A DNA stretch of 38,561 bases from Myxococcota bacterium (GCA_024278455.1 JAJRTE010000169.1:1-38561); one strand, 5' to 3'; positions 26,778 through 35,330 are shown, numbered from the stretch's first letter. A program made the numbers and translations. Notes: generated from the letters alone by a model not told the origin.

Positions 26778-28007
26778 ATGGAATGGTTGTGGTTGTACAT
26801 CCTGGCCGGCGTACTAATCGTCGTGGCCTCGGCATTTCTCATCCGGCGCGCCCACCGCAAGCGCCTCCCACCACCTCGAGAACCGGCCGCAAAGCCCCCA
26901 CCGCCGCTGGAGGAGGCCGAGAAGGAGGTCGATGGCGCGCTCCCAGGAGCACCGGCGCTCGCACCAGCGCCCCCCGAGGAGCGGGAACCCCTCGGGGAGG
27001 AAGAAGCACCCCCCGCTCCTCGGAAAGCCGAGGCCAGGCCCGCACCTCCCCCGGATACGTTGTTCAAACGTCTCGTCCAGGGGTTGTCCAGGACGCAAAC
27101 CCAGTTCGTCGAACGGCTCGATGCCGTCATTCGCGGCCGCAAGGAGATCGACGAAGCCCTGTACGAGGAACTCGAGGCCGTGCTCATCACGGCGGACATC
27201 GGCGTGCGGACGACCCAGCGCCTGCTCGACGAGATGCGCCGGGAGGTGGCCCGGGAGGCGTTGCAGGATCCCTCGACCCTGCGCGCGTTCCTCCAAGAGC
27301 GCATCCTGAGCATACTTCAGCGCGACGACACCGGTCTGCGCGACATCGACGAACCTCCGTTCGTCATCCTGGTCGTAGGCGTCAACGGGACGGGCAAGAC
27401 CACCACCATCGGCAAGCTGGCCAGCCGGTTCACCTCGGCCGGCAGGAAGGTCATTCTCGCCGCGGGGGACACCTTCCGGGCCGCCGCGATCGAGCAGCTC
27501 GAGGTCTGGGCGGACCGGGCCGGGGCGTCCATCGTGAAGAACAAGGAGGGCGCGGACCCCGCTTCGGTCATCTTCGACGCCCTCCAGGCAGCCAAGGCCC
27601 GAAACACCGACGTGGTCATCGCCGACACCGCCGGAAGACTACACACCAAGGTCGCCCTGATGGAGGAACTCAAGAAGGTCCGCCGCGTCATCGGCAAGGC
27701 CGTTCCCGGAGCCCCACACGAAGTCCTCCTGGTCCTCGACGCCACCATGGGCCAGAACGCGCTGGCCCAGGCTCGAGTGTTCCACGAAGGCACCACCCTG
27801 ACCGGCCTGGTCCTCACCAAGCTCGACGGGACGGCCAAGGGTGGTATCGTGGTAGCCATCGTCGACGAACTCGACCTGCCGGTAAAATTCATTGGTGTCG
27901 GCGAAAGGCTCGAGGACCTCCAGGCATTCGACCCGGAGCGGTTCGTCTCGGCGCTGTTCCAGGAGCCTGCCGAAGAGAGCGGCCCCCGCCACTCCGAACC
28001 CCGGTAA
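26778..28007 (+). CDS. ftsY: Signal recognition particle receptor FtsY
   Basis: A 409-residue SRP-receptor GTPase that docks ribosome-nascent-chain complexes to SecYEG. Residues 1-24 form an N-terminal membrane helix, as in FtsY proteins of some Gram-negatives. An acidic Pro/Glu-rich A domain follows (about 30-95), then the four-helix N domain. The G domain has GVNGTGKTTT at about 201-210, DTFRAAA, DTAGR at about 283 and TKLDGTAKGG. GAGGAGG precedes the ATG by a few bases. The short gap after smc and the shared strand indicate a smc-ftsY operon, an arrangement conserved in many bacteria. Confidence 0.96.
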   Translation: MEWLWLYILAGVLIVVASAFLIRRAHRKRLPPPREPAAKPPPPLEEAEKEVDGALPGAPALAPAPPEEREPLGEEEAPPAPRKAEARPAPPPDTLFKRLVQGLSRTQTQFVERLDAVIRGRKEIDEALYEELEAVLITADIGVRTTQRLLDEMRREVAREALQDPSTLRAFLQERILSILQRDDTGLRDIDEPPFVILVVGVNGTGKTTTIGKLASRFTSAGRKVILAAGDTFRAAAIEQLEVWADRAGASIVKNKEGADPASVIFDALQAAKARNTDVVIADTAGRLHTKVALMEELKKVRRVIGKAVPGAPHEVLLVLDATMGQNALAQARVFHEGTTLTGLVLTKLDGTAKGGIVVAIVDELDLPVKFIGVGERLEDLQAFDPERFVSALFQEPAEESGPRHSEPR

Positions 28008-28125
28008 ACAGATTCCGGCCCCCAGGCCACACGGCACCAAGCCCACCTGGTCGTGATAGCGGGCAGGCGACATGACGCCGCCAAACACGGCCGGGCGTGG
28101 CAAAGGGCGAACGGGTCGAATAGCA

Positions 28126-28154
28126 TTGACTGTCCCAGCGTCCTGTCCTAGCAT
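28126..28154 (+). promoter_or_regulatory. Putative promoter for ATC-hydrolase-family gene
   Basis: TTGACT (28126-28131, five of six) and TAGCAT (28149-28154, four of six) are separated by 17 bases. The predicted start near 28161 leaves a leader of about 90 bases to the ATG at 28250. Its presence suggests that the downstream gene is not part of the smc-ftsY unit. Confidence 0.48.
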
Positions 28155-28249
28155 CGATACGCTCTCGAGGACGTACCAGGCGGCACGCCGCCACAACAGG
28201 ACGATCGAGGGTCCACCGAAACACGGTTGGGCAGCCTCGAGGACACGAC

Positions 28250-28888
28250 ATGGGCCTGGACGCGATACTCGTCACGATCGTTCGTCCGCTCATCCGGCAC
28301 GAAACACGCCGCGCTGTAGCAACGGCACTCGGCGCCGGAGCGTCTCGCACTGTTTTTGCGATGACGAAAGCCCTGTATCGTGAATATTCGCGATCGATAC
28401 CGCGTGAATCCACGATCGGCGCACGGGTCATGGTCCGGCTTGCTGCCCATACCGCGGCGCTGTTTCGTTCGCTCTTGCACCATGAAGTGCCGGACGCCAA
28501 GGCGCTTCGGCTCACCGCGGAAATCACGTGGCGGGTCTACAGGAAGCTCGCATGGTTGCCCTGGGCGGTGACCCGGCTCAGGTCCCGTGATCCCCTCTCG
28601 CGGGTCAGAATGGCGATGGATCTCTTCATGCGTTTTCCTTACGCACGGCCCGGCTATCGAATGCACTACGTGGACTGCGGTGACCAAACCGTGGGGTTCG
28701 ACGTGCACCGGTGCCCGGTATCCGAGTATTTTGCCCGCGCGGGACTATCCAAACTCTGCAGCGCGGCGTTCTGCGACCTTGATTTCCCCCTGGCCGACAA
28801 GTGGGGGCTTGAACTCCACCGCGGCCTCACGCTGTCCAAAGGTGACGCCCATTGCGCGTTTCGTTACCATCCGAGGAAGCCATCATGA
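28250..28888 (+). CDS. ATC hydrolase family protein (L-2-amino-thiazoline-4-carboxylate hydrolase-like)
   Basis: A 212-residue protein resembling the ATC_hydrolase family (named for L-2-amino-thiazoline-4-carboxylic acid hydrolase; most members have no tested activity). The diagnostic C-terminal half is present: VDVHRCP-like FDVHRCPVSEYFARAGL (about 158-174), then the acidic-cysteine block FCDLDFPLADKWGLEL (about 181-196) and the closing GDAHCAFRYH. Conserved Cys residues at about 163, 173 and 182 and a terminal HC pair may bind metal or act in catalysis. The N-terminal half is helical and less recognisable. GAGG lies eight bases before the ATG. The true substrate here is unknown. Confidence 0.75.
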   Translation: MGLDAILVTIVRPLIRHETRRAVATALGAGASRTVFAMTKALYREYSRSIPRESTIGARVMVRLAAHTAALFRSLLHHEVPDAKALRLTAEITWRVYRKLAWLPWAVTRLRSRDPLSRVRMAMDLFMRFPYARPGYRMHYVDCGDQTVGFDVHRCPVSEYFARAGLSKLCSAAFCDLDFPLADKWGLELHRGLTLSKGDAHCAFRYHPRKPS

Positions 28889-28934
28889 ATGAAGCCACGC
28901 ATCCATCCGGCCGATGGTCTGCAGGAGCGGAGCC

Positions 28935-29238
28935 ATGGAAGGCAAGCTGACATACACCCGCAACCCGCCGGTGGTGCTCGTGACCGGCGCTACCAGCGGC
29001 ATAGGCCGGGCGACGGCCATGGAACTGGCGGCTCGAGGCACCACCGTACTCATCCACGGGCGCGACCCGGCGCGATGTGACGGGACGGTTGCCGCGATCC
29101 GGGACGCCACCGGGAATTCCTCTGTCGAGCCCATCATCGCCGATCTTGCGTCGCTGGCCGACGTGCGCCGTCTCGCCGCGGAGGTAGAGGCACGCCATCC
29201 CGGCCTGGACATTCTGGTCAACAACGCTGGCGTCGGCC
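28935..29238 (+). pseudogene. Truncated short-chain dehydrogenase/reductase
   Basis: The first roughly 100 residues of a classical SDR oxidoreductase are intact. A ribosome binding site (GGAGCGGAG) precedes the ATG at 28935. The nucleotide-binding TGATSGIG is at residues 17-24, HGRDPARCD follows, and the NNAGVG strand lies at about 95-100. Similarity then stops abruptly at about 29238. The reading frame continues to 29417 as low-complexity Arg/Ser/Ala sequence. The catalytic Tyr-x-x-x-Lys and the substrate lobe are absent, so the product cannot be an active SDR. Full-length members have about 250-300 residues. The break coincides with the start of a second gene fragment in another frame. Confidence 0.75.
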
Positions 29239-29239
29239 C

Positions 29240-29392
29240 TGCAACCGGCTCGAGACGTTCCCGCAAGGTGAGCCGGCCCGCAGGCAGCTCCGGGCGCTCA
29301 GCGAGCGCCTCAGCGCCGAAAGCGATGCCAGCGCGGCGAGCGGTGCCGGCCAGGCGCCTGGCGGTGAGACTTCCGGCTGCACGGTGCCTTGA
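29240..29392 (+). pseudogene. C-terminal remnant of an unidentified protein
   Basis: In a different frame from the SDR, codons 29240-29392 read as about 50 residues that look like a normal protein end. The stretch begins NRLETFPQGEPARRQLRALS and closes with a Ser/Gly-rich tail ending GCTVP and TGA. The pattern (aromatic-Pro-x-Glu, then a helix of the form RxLRxLSERL) resembles the end of alkaline-phosphatase-superfamily sulfatases, but that is a weak guess. It has no start of its own. Its abutment to the broken SDR suggests that a deletion removed the SDR 3' part and the 5' part of this gene. Confidence 0.4.
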
Positions 29393-29420
29393 CAGGAGCT
29401 GGACCGTGCCACGGTGATGG

Positions 29421-31238
29421 TCACTCGACGTCCGGACAGTAGGTCACGTTGTTGAAGATCGCGCACCCGTCGATTCGGTCCGCGCGGTAGAGGGCCACCT
29501 GGGGATTGGTCCATTCGAGCCTGGAGACCTGTCGTCCCTGGGGATCGACCTCCACGAGGGCGGACAAGTGCACGTCATTGTTGCAGCCCCAGCAGTGGCC
29601 CATGGCGACGAAGTAGTTGTCGTTGTCCAGCAGGTCGCACCCACCCCAGGCCTCCTCGAGCCAGCCCTCGTCGGCCTCGTCGTACTCGAACGTGATCCGG
29701 GCGGTCATCGCCTGCTCGTCCAGCTCGAGTTCCAGGGCGCGGCTGTAGTTGTAGGCTCCGCCGTATTCGCGTCGCAGCAGCCCGTTGTCGTAGATGACCA
29801 TGCGGTCCCCGTACCGCTTGGCGTCGTGCTGCATGAAGAACCAGCGATGGTCCTCGCCCGGGGTGCCGTCGGGCTCGAGCAGCGCGAAGTCGCCGTCCAC
29901 GCCGAGCTTCCAGGCGACGGCCTTGGTTTCGTAGTCGATCTTGATGATTTCGCTCAGGTGGCGCATTCCCACGTAGACGTATCTCCTGCCGTTCTCCCAC
30001 ACGTCCTGGGCGGAGTTGGCGTGGTAGGGGTCGCCGGTGGTGCCGTCTCCGGGGGGCAGGTAGCCGGCGTCGAGCCCGTCCACGCCCGAGTCCCATTCCC
30101 AGAGGAGGTTGGAATCCAGGTCCACGTGGCGCACCGTGTAGCCCTGGTAGGTATCGTCCATGATGATCGTCATCAGGGCGAAGATGGCGTCGCCTTCGAG
30201 AGAGAGGCCGACGTCGTGATGATAGGAGCCGACCCAGCCGTGTGGTGTTTGGGGTCCGGATTGATCCACGAAATAGACGACCCAGTCCAGGTCCATGATG
30301 GTGGGAAGCGTCTCGCCGAAGGCGTACCCGCCGTAGATGATCCGGTTGTCCCCGAGGTAGGTCGTGTCGATGGTGCCTCCGCCGATGCCTGGGAGATACC
30401 AGCGGACGTTGCCGTCGGCGTCGAGGATGACGAGGTAGCGGGACTCATACTCCCATCCCCCGATGTCGTAGGAATAGTTGAACAGTGCGTAGCCGATGTC
30501 TTCCCGTGGGGCATCCTGGACCATCAACACCGGCGGCTCGAGGTCCGAAGGGAGCGGGTCGGTGGCCACCTGCACCGGGCTCGAGGCGAGGCCCGACCCG
30601 TCCAGCGACTCGACGACGCAGGTATAGCCCGTGTCCGGCTTGAGGCCGCGTAGCGAAAGGGCGTAGCGATCCCCCCCCTCGGCCCGGATCCGGTGGCGTT
30701 CCTGGCCCCCCCCTTGCTCGTCGCACGTTAGGCGAATTGGCGCAGAGTGATCGAGCTGCACTTCGAACCGCTTCGTCAGGGGGATGGGGTTGGTGGTGTC
30801 CTCGAGCAGTACCGGTGGCACGGCCGGAAGCGGCGTCGGGAGCGGCGTCGGCGAAGCGAGGTGCGGCGGAGTTGGAGAAACCGCCTGGACGGGGGTCGGG
30901 GTCGCGGCGGGCGCGGGCGACGGCGTGGAAACCCATTCCGGCGTGGACTCCGGCGTCGGGGCGGCCGGGGGTGTCGGGGAAGGTTCGACCATCGGGGTTG
31001 CCGTCGCGCCCGGCGATACGGGAGGCGTGGGGGACACCGGGGGCGGAGAGGCAGGAAGAGCCGGAGTCGGCGACTCGGGCGACGGGGAAGGCGAAACCGG
31101 TTCCGGCGACCCCGTCCCGGGGGTCGGGGAGGTCACCGGCGCCGTCGGCTCGCCGTCCGGAGATGGGCCGCACCCGGCGGGCAGCAGCAGAACTGTCGTT
31201 GTGATCGGGAGCAAGAAAGGCATGGACAGGATTCTCAT
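29421..31238 (-). CDS. Arylsulfotransferase (ASST)-like lipoprotein
   Basis: A 605-residue predicted lipoprotein. The signal peptide ends with lipobox LPAGC (Cys23). A Pro/Thr/Ser-rich stalk of about 115 residues follows, then a short FN3-like domain (about 155-225). The rest is a six-bladed propeller of the arylsulfotransferase family, with HHDVGLSLEGDAIF, LLWEWDSG, DPYHANSAQ and QHDAKRYGDR blocks. In E. coli AssT the catalytic histidine lies in such a propeller and a sulfuryl group is moved between phenols in the periplasm. Which His here is catalytic I cannot assign. GAGAGG is eight bases upstream of the ATG at 31238. It is divergent from the histidine kinase gene. A non-enzymatic role is possible, since many ASST-fold proteins are uncharacterised. 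Confidence 0.8.
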   Translation of the reverse strand: MRILSMPFLLPITTTVLLLPAGCGPSPDGEPTAPVTSPTPGTGSPEPVSPSPSPESPTPALPASPPPVSPTPPVSPGATATPMVEPSPTPPAAPTPESTPEWVSTPSPAPAATPTPVQAVSPTPPHLASPTPLPTPLPAVPPVLLEDTTNPIPLTKRFEVQLDHSAPIRLTCDEQGGGQERHRIRAEGGDRYALSLRGLKPDTGYTCVVESLDGSGLASSPVQVATDPLPSDLEPPVLMVQDAPREDIGYALFNYSYDIGGWEYESRYLVILDADGNVRWYLPGIGGGTIDTTYLGDNRIIYGGYAFGETLPTIMDLDWVVYFVDQSGPQTPHGWVGSYHHDVGLSLEGDAIFALMTIIMDDTYQGYTVRHVDLDSNLLWEWDSGVDGLDAGYLPPGDGTTGDPYHANSAQDVWENGRRYVYVGMRHLSEIIKIDYETKAVAWKLGVDGDFALLEPDGTPGEDHRWFFMQHDAKRYGDRMVIYDNGLLRREYGGAYNYSRALELELDEQAMTARITFEYDEADEGWLEEAWGGCDLLDNDNYFVAMGHCWGCNNDVHLSALVEVDPQGRQVSRLEWTNPQVALYRADRIDGCAIFNNVTYCPDVE

Positions 31239-31353
31239 CGGTACGCCTCTCGTTGTGTGTGCGGTCGTGCATGTGTGGGCCGGCGCTCACCGCCCCGGTC
31301 GATGGTCACCAGTATAGCCGATGGACCAGGCAGCGCCACCATCGGCCCGCAAG

Positions 31354-31446
31354 ATGCCTGCTCCACATCCATATCGCCGGCACGATGCCTGCTCCACATC
31401 CATATCGCCGGCACGATGCCTGCTCCACATCCATATCGCGCACGGA
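31354..31446. repeat. 31-bp tandem repeat, three copies
   Basis: Units start at 31354, 31385 and 31416. The first two full 31-base units are identical (ATGCCTGCTCCACATCCATA followed by TCGCCGGCACG). The third keeps the first 23 bases or so and then diverges (TCGCGCACGG). The repeat lies between the divergent -10-like sites of the two flanking genes. The period of 31 is about three helical turns, so bound proteins would align on one face of the DNA. Confidence 0.92.
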
Positions 31447-31464
31447 CCGCCGTCGCGCCGCCAC

Positions 31465-31492
31465 TTGTTTCTCCACCTGTTTCGGGTATGAT
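31465..31492 (+). promoter_or_regulatory. Putative promoter for histidine kinase gene
   Basis: TATGAT (31487-31492, five of six) follows TTGTTT (31465-31470, three of six) after 16 bases. A start near 31499 gives a leader of about 57 bases. The 31-bp repeats end 18 bases upstream of the -35, the usual place for an activator site. Confidence 0.4.
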
Positions 31493-31555
31493 GCCAACAG
31501 GATCTCGACCTGCTTCGTGGCGTCGTTTTTCGTGAATCCGGCACGGGGGCCTTCG

Positions 31556-33703
31556 ATGACTGCTTCGCACGACACCTTGACGCGGGCCGAACTGGGATGC
31601 GCTCTCGACGCCAGCACCGCTGAAGTGGACGAATTGAGGCGTGCCAAAGATGCACTCGCCCGTGCCGAGCAGCAGGTACAGGACCTGAACGCGGTCTTGA
31701 GAGCGGTGAGAAACGTCAACCAGTTGATTACCCGGGAGAAGGACCCATACCGCCTGCTCAGCGGGTCGTGTCGCCACCTGGCCGACACGCGAGGCTACAT
31801 CGCCGCCTGGGCGGTGGCCTGGGATACGACGAATCGCCCGATCTCGGCGGCACAGGCCGGGCTCGAGATCAACGACTCGGACCTGCTCGAACTCTACCGC
31901 AACGGGCTCCCCTCCGACTGCCGGCTGGAGGACAGTCAGACGGGCAGCGCTTTACACATCATCCACGATCCGGCCGCCTGCTCGAGCTGTCCTCTCGGGG
32001 CAGGACTGCCGCCTCGAGTCGTCCTGAGCAGCCCGCTCGCACACGAGTCGCGGGTCACGGGCAAGCTGTCCGTCGCGGTCCCCATCACCCACCGGCTGGA
32101 AAGCGACGAAAAAGACCTGCTGATCGAAGTCGCCGGAGACCTGGGATTCGCTCTCCACGCCATCGAACTGGAAGTCGCGGCCCGCGAGGCGGTCGCCAGG
32201 GTACACGACAGCGAGCAGCGCTACCGGGAACTGTTCGATGCCATGAGCAGCGGCGTCGCGGTCTACCGGGCCATCGACGGGGGCAAGGATTTCGTGTTCG
32301 TGGATTTCAACCGGGCAGGTGAACGTATCGAGCAGGTCGACCGCGAGGCGCTCATCGGCCGCAGGCTCACCGAAGTCTTCCCCGGGGTCCGGGCGTTCGG
32401 CATCTTCGAAGTACTTCAGCGCGTATACTGGACCGGCACGCCGGAGCATTTCCCTGCCGCCGAATACCGCGACAACCGTATCCAGGGATGGCGGGACAAC
32501 TATATCTACCGTCTGCCGTCCGGCGAGGTGGTCGCGGTCTATGACGACGTGACGAAGACCAGGCAGGCCGAGCAGCGGTTGCGCGACACGATGACCCTCT
32601 ACCGCACCCTGGTGAGGACTTCCCCCGACGCCACGATCATGACCGACCTCGACGGGTTTCTCACGTTCGTGTCTCCGCAGGCCGCCGACCTGTTCGGATA
32701 TGACACCCGCGACCTCATGGCCGGCCAGCCCGCCGCCAGGCTCGTGCACCCTCGAGAACGCGCGGCAGGGATAGAAGCCTTCAACCGGGTGATCGATCGG
32801 GGCGTGTTGCGCGACTTCCCGCTTCTATGCATCAGGCGCGACGGCACGACGTTCCACGGAGAACTCAGCGCGTCCCTGATCCGGCACGAGGATGGCACGG
32901 CTCGAGCCGTCATCTCGGTCGTGCGGGACATCACCGAGCGCCACAGGGCCGAGGAAGCCATCCAGAGGCTCAACCAGGAACTCGAGGCGCGCGTTCAGCG
33001 CCGGACCGTGGAACTTCAGACCGCCAACGCCGAACTCGAGTCGTTCGCCTACTCGGTGTCCCACGATCTGCGTACTCCATTGAGAACCATCAACTTCTTC
33101 TGCCACATCGCGAAGGAAGACCACGGCGCGAAACTCCCGCTGGAGGTCGTGGAATACTTCGACCGTATCGCCGACGCCACGCGCCAGATGGAGCGCCTCA
33201 TCAAGGCGTTGCTCGACCTCGCGCAGGTCACTCGAGCAGAGCTTGTCAAGGAGGAGGTGAACCTGTCCGAACTCGCCGCGGACATCGTGGCCCGTCTCAG
33301 GCTGGACCAGGCCGATCGCGATGTCGTGGTGGACATCCAACCTGGCCTGGTGGCTCGAGGTGATCGCGATCTCCTCAGGCAACTCCTGCAAAACCTGCTT
33401 GGAAACGCCTGGAAGTTCACGTCGGGCGTGCCGGTGGCCGAAATCCGGGTGGGCAGGGTGGATATCGACGGAGTGAGCGCCTTCCACGTCAGCGACAACG
33501 GTGCGGGGTTCAACATGGCCCATGCAAGAAGACTCTTCCAGCCGTTCCAGCGATTGCATGACGAAGCCGCGTATCCTGGAACCGGGATCGGCCTGGCGAC
33601 GGTCAAGCGTGTCGTGACGCGCCATGGCGGCAGGATCTGGGCAAGGGCTGAGGAAGGCAAGGGGGCCACCTTCTATTTCACCCTCGAGGACGGCAGCGAA
33701 TGA
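31556..33703 (+). CDS. Cytoplasmic GAF/PAS sensor histidine kinase
   Basis: A 715-residue kinase without membrane segments. An N-terminal coiled coil (about 15-50) leads into a GAF-like domain (about 52-205) that contains a CSSCPLG cysteine pair near 142-145. Two PAS domains follow (about 220-340 and 350-465), the second ending in the usual VVRDITERHRAEE. A short coiled coil precedes the HisKA dimerisation domain, with phosphoacceptor His503 in SVSHDLRTPLR. The HATPase domain has NLLGNAWKFT (N box), DNGAGFNM (G1) and GTGIGLATV (G2). Its style resembles phytochrome-type kinases, although I see no chromophore site. No response regulator is adjacent, so it is an orphan kinase. A CSSC near the GAF domain could sense redox, iron or heme; this is inference. 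Confidence 0.92.
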   Translation: MTASHDTLTRAELGCALDASTAEVDELRRAKDALARAEQQVQDLNAVLRAVRNVNQLITREKDPYRLLSGSCRHLADTRGYIAAWAVAWDTTNRPISAAQAGLEINDSDLLELYRNGLPSDCRLEDSQTGSALHIIHDPAACSSCPLGAGLPPRVVLSSPLAHESRVTGKLSVAVPITHRLESDEKDLLIEVAGDLGFALHAIELEVAAREAVARVHDSEQRYRELFDAMSSGVAVYRAIDGGKDFVFVDFNRAGERIEQVDREALIGRRLTEVFPGVRAFGIFEVLQRVYWTGTPEHFPAAEYRDNRIQGWRDNYIYRLPSGEVVAVYDDVTKTRQAEQRLRDTMTLYRTLVRTSPDATIMTDLDGFLTFVSPQAADLFGYDTRDLMAGQPAARLVHPRERAAGIEAFNRVIDRGVLRDFPLLCIRRDGTTFHGELSASLIRHEDGTARAVISVVRDITERHRAEEAIQRLNQELEARVQRRTVELQTANAELESFAYSVSHDLRTPLRTINFFCHIAKEDHGAKLPLEVVEYFDRIADATRQMERLIKALLDLAQVTRAELVKEEVNLSELAADIVARLRLDQADRDVVVDIQPGLVARGDRDLLRQLLQNLLGNAWKFTSGVPVAEIRVGRVDIDGVSAFHVSDNGAGFNMAHARRLFQPFQRLHDEAAYPGTGIGLATVKRVVTRHGGRIWARAEEGKGATFYFTLEDGSE

Positions 33704-33786
33704 GCAGAAGAGGAGGAAGCAGGTGGCGACCCTCGTTCCATGCGGCCGGGGGCAAGACTTTCTCGCAATAGTAAGGAGAGATTCCC

Positions 33787-34722
33787 ATGACGCGCAACTC
33801 AACTCTCTCGATCCTGCATGCGCTCGCCTGCCTGGCCGTGGTGGCCGGCTTCTCGAGCGCGCTGAGCCCGAGCCGGCAGGCTCAGGCGGGCGAAACCTGG
33901 GTCTACACCGGGACCGATCGATTCTTCCTCGCCGGTGCTCTCTCCCGCTCCCAGGGCGTGACCCACGACCCGGACACGAACTCCCTGCTGTTTTCATGGC
34001 AGTACGGGCTGCAGCGCACCACCACGGACTACCAGGTGCTGCGCGTTGACCCAATGGCCATTCCTGCCGACATCCTGGCCGTCGGGGGTAGACACATCGG
34101 CGGGATAGACATCTATCACGGCTTGCTGTACGCCCCGATCGAGGACAGCGGCGACTACCTCTACCCCTACGTGGCCCTGTTCAACGCGAAGACGCTCGTG
34201 TATACCGGCATGAGCTACCTCCTGCCCTGGGAGCACCAGACCGAGGGCGTTCCATGGGTCGCCGTGGACGCGGATCGAGGCCTGCTCTACTCTGCCGAAT
34301 GGAACCCCGTGGATGCCATCAACTACTACGATCTCCGGGACCTCTCGTACCTGGGATCCCTCGACCTCCACCCCTCCATAGGGCGCATCCAGGGCGCCAA
34401 GGTCCATGACGGCGCTCTCTACGCCGCCAGCGATAACGACACCAAATCGATCTACAGAATCGATCTGGAGACCGGCCAAGTGGAGGAACTCTTCCGACTC
34501 GCCGACCTCCCGGGCGTGTTCACAGCGGACCCGTTCCTGGAGACGGAGGACCTGGCCTTCTACGACGCAGCGGACGGCTCGACCTTGCACGTCATTCTCA
34601 TCCAGAGCCTGTTCCCGAACCATGACAGCCCCGACTCCTCCCTCGTCTTCATGCCGTCGAGCAGCCTGTTCCATTTCGCTCGAGTCGACGTGGCCCGCGC
34701 CTCCGGCCCGCCGGGCAGGTGA
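33787..34722 (+). CDS. Exported beta-propeller-like protein of unknown function
   Basis: A 311-residue secreted protein. The Sec signal peptide (about 1-35) ends in SPSRQAQA, with the mature start at GETWVYTG. The mature region is rich in Tyr, Asp and short strands with repeats such as GGIDIYHGLLYAP, AVDADRGLLYSAEW and KVHDGALYAASDN, suggesting a propeller of the NHL/quinoprotein type. I do not recognise a family. AAGGAG precedes the ATG. It follows the histidine kinase by 83 bases on the same strand, so it may share its transcript. It converges on the next gene. Confidence 0.75.
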   Translation: MTRNSTLSILHALACLAVVAGFSSALSPSRQAQAGETWVYTGTDRFFLAGALSRSQGVTHDPDTNSLLFSWQYGLQRTTTDYQVLRVDPMAIPADILAVGGRHIGGIDIYHGLLYAPIEDSGDYLYPYVALFNAKTLVYTGMSYLLPWEHQTEGVPWVAVDADRGLLYSAEWNPVDAINYYDLRDLSYLGSLDLHPSIGRIQGAKVHDGALYAASDNDTKSIYRIDLETGQVEELFRLADLPGVFTADPFLETEDLAFYDAADGSTLHVILIQSLFPNHDSPDSSLVFMPSSSLFHFARVDVARASGPPGR

Positions 34723-34805
34723 CGGCTGCGGCAGCAGGCGGGGTCCAGGCGTTGCAGCCAGCGTGGCGGCCGGCGGCGTGTTCGGGTCCGGCAGCAACGC
34801 GGGGG

Positions 34806-35330
34806 TCAGTGGTCCTGGTGCCGGCGAGCGCGCAGGCCGAGCAGCAACAGCCCTGAGAGCACGAGCCAGCCGGCAGCGGCGCCTGCGGGGCGTCCGGTGT
34901 CGTTCGAGCCGGTCGCAAGCCTGGCCGGAGCACTGCACCCCCCTTCGTCCGCCTCGCAACCGGGAATGGGTTCCAGCCCCACGTTTTGAATGTTCAGGGT
35001 GTCGGGTTCCACGAATGCGTCCACCGCATTGGGTTCGTAGCATTCCGCCTCGACGGATATCACGTAGGCCCCGGCCGGTATGCCCTGGAACTCGAAGTAG
35101 CCTCTTCCGTTGGTGAAGGCGACCTGGCCGTCGCTGAGCGTCACGACAGCGCCTTCGATCTCCATGCCCTGGTCCGGGTCCCCCTCACGCACGTAGCCGC
35201 CCAATGACCCCAGTTCCTGTGCCGTGTCCTCCCAGCCTGGTCGCTCGACCCGTGCAGCATGGGTCGAGGCCGGCGCCAGGAGATACCCCGCAAGCACGAG
35301 AACGGCTGTCCAATTCTCGATGTGTCGCAT
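34806..35330 (-). CDS. Exported carboxypeptidase-regulatory-like domain protein with MYXO-CTERM-like tail
   Basis: A 174-residue protein. The signal peptide (about 1-25) ends PASTHA. A transthyretin-like or CarboxypepD_reg beta-sandwich follows (about 45-115, EGAVVTLSDGQVAFTNGRGY, then FQGIPAGAYVISVEA). A low-complexity region comes next, then a C-terminal sorting-type tail: GGCSAPARL, about 15 variable residues, a hydrophobic helix AGWLVLSGLLLLGL and the basic end RARRHQDH. A Cys-containing motif, helix and Arg cluster is the layout of MYXO-CTERM signals in Myxococcota, in which the tail is removed and the protein is displayed on the surface. AAGGAGG gives a strong start at 35330. Confidence 0.8.
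   Translation of the reverse strand: MRHIENWTAVLVLAGYLLAPASTHAARVERPGWEDTAQELGSLGGYVREGDPDQGMEIEGAVVTLSDGQVAFTNGRGYFEFQGIPAGAYVISVEAECYEPNAVDAFVEPDTLNIQNVGLEPIPGCEADEGGCSAPARLATGSNDTGRPAGAAAGWLVLSGLLLLGLRARRHQDH

Larger units (their letters stand above)
31239..31555. other. Divergent spacer between ASST-like gene and histidine kinase
   Basis: About 317 bases carrying a -10-like TATACT on the minus strand (31311-31316), probably for the lipoprotein gene but without a good -35. It also holds the 31-bp tandem repeat at 31354-31446 and a plus-strand promoter candidate at 31465-31492. An open frame runs through it in phase with the kinase, but the repeat and composition argue against coding. Confidence 0.55.

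Noticed and set aside
28935..29417. Intact short SDR-like reductase
   Set aside because: The active-site Tyr-x-x-x-Lys and the second half of the fold are missing and the tail is low-complexity.
31354..31446. Possible CRISPR remnant
   Set aside because: The units are head-to-tail with no spacers between them, only three copies exist, and no cas gene is present.
31253..31555. N-terminal extension of the histidine kinase
   Set aside because: It would translate the 31-bp tandem repeat and promoter-like sequence; the ATG at 31556 gives a normal coiled-coil start.
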